DNA of 32,612 nt, taken from assembly GCA_027600665.1 (NCBI GenBank), contig JADGJL010000198.1, forward strand, positions 1 to 32,612, in the 5' to 3' direction. Every line of letters begins with the position of its first letter. The stretch's first letter is position 1. The notes under the pieces were generated by a model. It saw only the letters and a list, made by a program, of their open reading frames with translations, did no database searches and was not told where the DNA came from. This document shows, piece by piece, positions 31,928 to 32,612 of this stretch. The position numbers and the translations under genes were made by a program. The DNA comes from Irineochytrium annulatum. Its lineage: Eukaryota > Chytridiomycota > Chytridiomycetes > Chytridiales > Chytridiaceae.

Positions 31928-32612
31928 ATGCCGAGCGGGTCCCTGAAGGTGTTCGTGGTCGGGCCGCGGTCGACAGGTGAGAGACCTTCTTCCCATCCTC
32001 CGCCCCGCGCGGTCTTGATCTGACCCCGCCCCCGCGCGCGGTATGTGTTCTGCTCGTTACAGGAAAGACCGCCGTGGCCAACTACCTCGCCGAAATCACG
32101 GACACGCTCGTCAACTCGGAATACCACCCGACTCAGGGCGTGAGGATTCTTGAGTGCGAGCGGACGATCAAGCCGAACGGGAAGGGGAGGGACGTACAAA
32201 TGTCAGGTACTGGGGCACTGGTTATCGAATGCGAGATGGTGGAGTGCTGACCCTCCGTTTGTTGCCACATATAATCAGTGGAAATATGGGACTGCAGCGG
32301 CGATCCGTCCTATCTATCGTATTGGCCCTCCGTCGCGCCGTCAGCGAGCGCGGTCGTGATGCTATGCTCGCCCGAGAAGAAGCAAGAGATTGAGCTTGAG
32401 ACATGGTGAGGTACCTTTTCGGCCCATTTTGAATATTAGCAGAACATGGAAGACTGACAACCGGCCGGCTTGCAGGCATTCAATCTTCTCTTTTATGAAA
32501 GAGTCTCAGTTCGTCATCTTTGCTCACAAGATCGGGACGGGGAGCCAGAAGCCGACGAAGTTAAAAATGGGTTAGAAGTCGCCTTAGTTATTTAATTTCC
32601 TTTCTACGTTTT
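31928..32612 (+). CDS. IFT22: Intraflagellar transport GTPase-like protein IFT22/RABL5 (3' part outside window)
   Basis: Exons in the window: 31928-31976, 32063-32206, 32279-32405 and 32476-32570, the last ending at a GTTAGA donor; later exons lie beyond the edge. IFT22 is a Rab-like subunit of the IFT-B complex, which carries cargo along flagella. Visible features: VFVVGPRSTGKTAVANYL (P-loop GxxxxGKT across the first intron), SEYHPTQGVRILE (switch I region, matching EYSPTQGVRILE of RABL5), EIWDCSGD (WDxxGx), WPSVAPSASAVVMLCS, EIELETWHSIFSFM, FAHKIGTGSQKP and KLKM. The order and these blocks match RABL5 rather than true Rabs: the NKxD guanine motif is replaced by AHKIG. The gene indicates that the organism makes flagellated zoospores. 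Confidence 0.9.

Noticed and set aside
31755..32199. Minus-strand frames over the IFT22 start
   Set aside because: They overlap the IFT22 exons with matching splice sites on the plus strand; composition shadow.
1..32612. CRISPR array, transposon, prophage, tRNA or rRNA
   Set aside because: No direct-repeat/spacer pattern, transposase, terminal repeats, or RNA-gene box pattern was seen on either strand. The only tandem repeats are the coding repeats listed.

Overview
This is a gene-dense, GC-rich stretch of a fungal nuclear genome, most likely from a zoosporic (chytrid-type) fungus. The evidence is many short introns (mostly 48-135 nt, GT..AG), fungal protein families (WSC domains, DUF4246, a conserved fungal Y/S/N-rich small protein), and a gene for the intraflagellar-transport GTPase IFT22/RABL5, which only flagellated fungi keep. 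I saw no bacterial operon, CRISPR array, rRNA, tRNA or transposon. All gene models below were spliced by eye, using reading-frame continuity plus conserved protein motifs.

Layout. (1) <1-3280, minus: the 5' six exons of a large secreted protein with three WSC-like domains followed by at least six cysteine-rich modules. (2) 4834-10947: a run of lipid-metabolism genes, namely ethanolamine kinase (+), an LPLAT acyltransferase of the LCLAT1/CST26 type (+), 3-ketodihydrosphingosine reductase (+) and a SPO7-like regulatory subunit of the lipin phosphatase (-). (3) 11312-14820, minus: an ANKRD39-like ankyrin protein and an APC-superfamily cationic amino acid transporter. (4) 15867-16823, plus: an acidic low-complexity protein. 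(5) 17422-23401, plus: a cytosolic-type GH63 glycosidase with 15 exons and a DUF4246 protein. (6) 24013-28566, plus: an 81-residue conserved fungal protein behind a strong TATA box and two disordered proteins, one with a SUMO-interaction-like motif. (7) 29382-31422, plus: a secreted GH5 glucanase with a long repetitive tail. (8) 31928->32612, plus: the 5' part of IFT22.

How the genes relate. Genes 2-5 touch phosphatidylethanolamine synthesis, phospholipid remodelling, sphingolipid synthesis and control of the phosphatidate/diacylglycerol switch. They are separate transcription units, so shared control is only a possibility. The WSC protein, the GH5 enzyme and possibly the GH63 enzyme concern cell walls or external polysaccharide.

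Notable points: a 5-nt microexon that restores the conserved GITNKLVKA motif of ethanolamine kinase; intron positions and sequence signatures showing that the WSC domains share an ancestral intron and that the cysteine modules arose by duplication of a block of three; a canonical RFX X-box in the largest unassigned gap; a GC-AG intron; and a 3' splice site preceded by 13 A residues.
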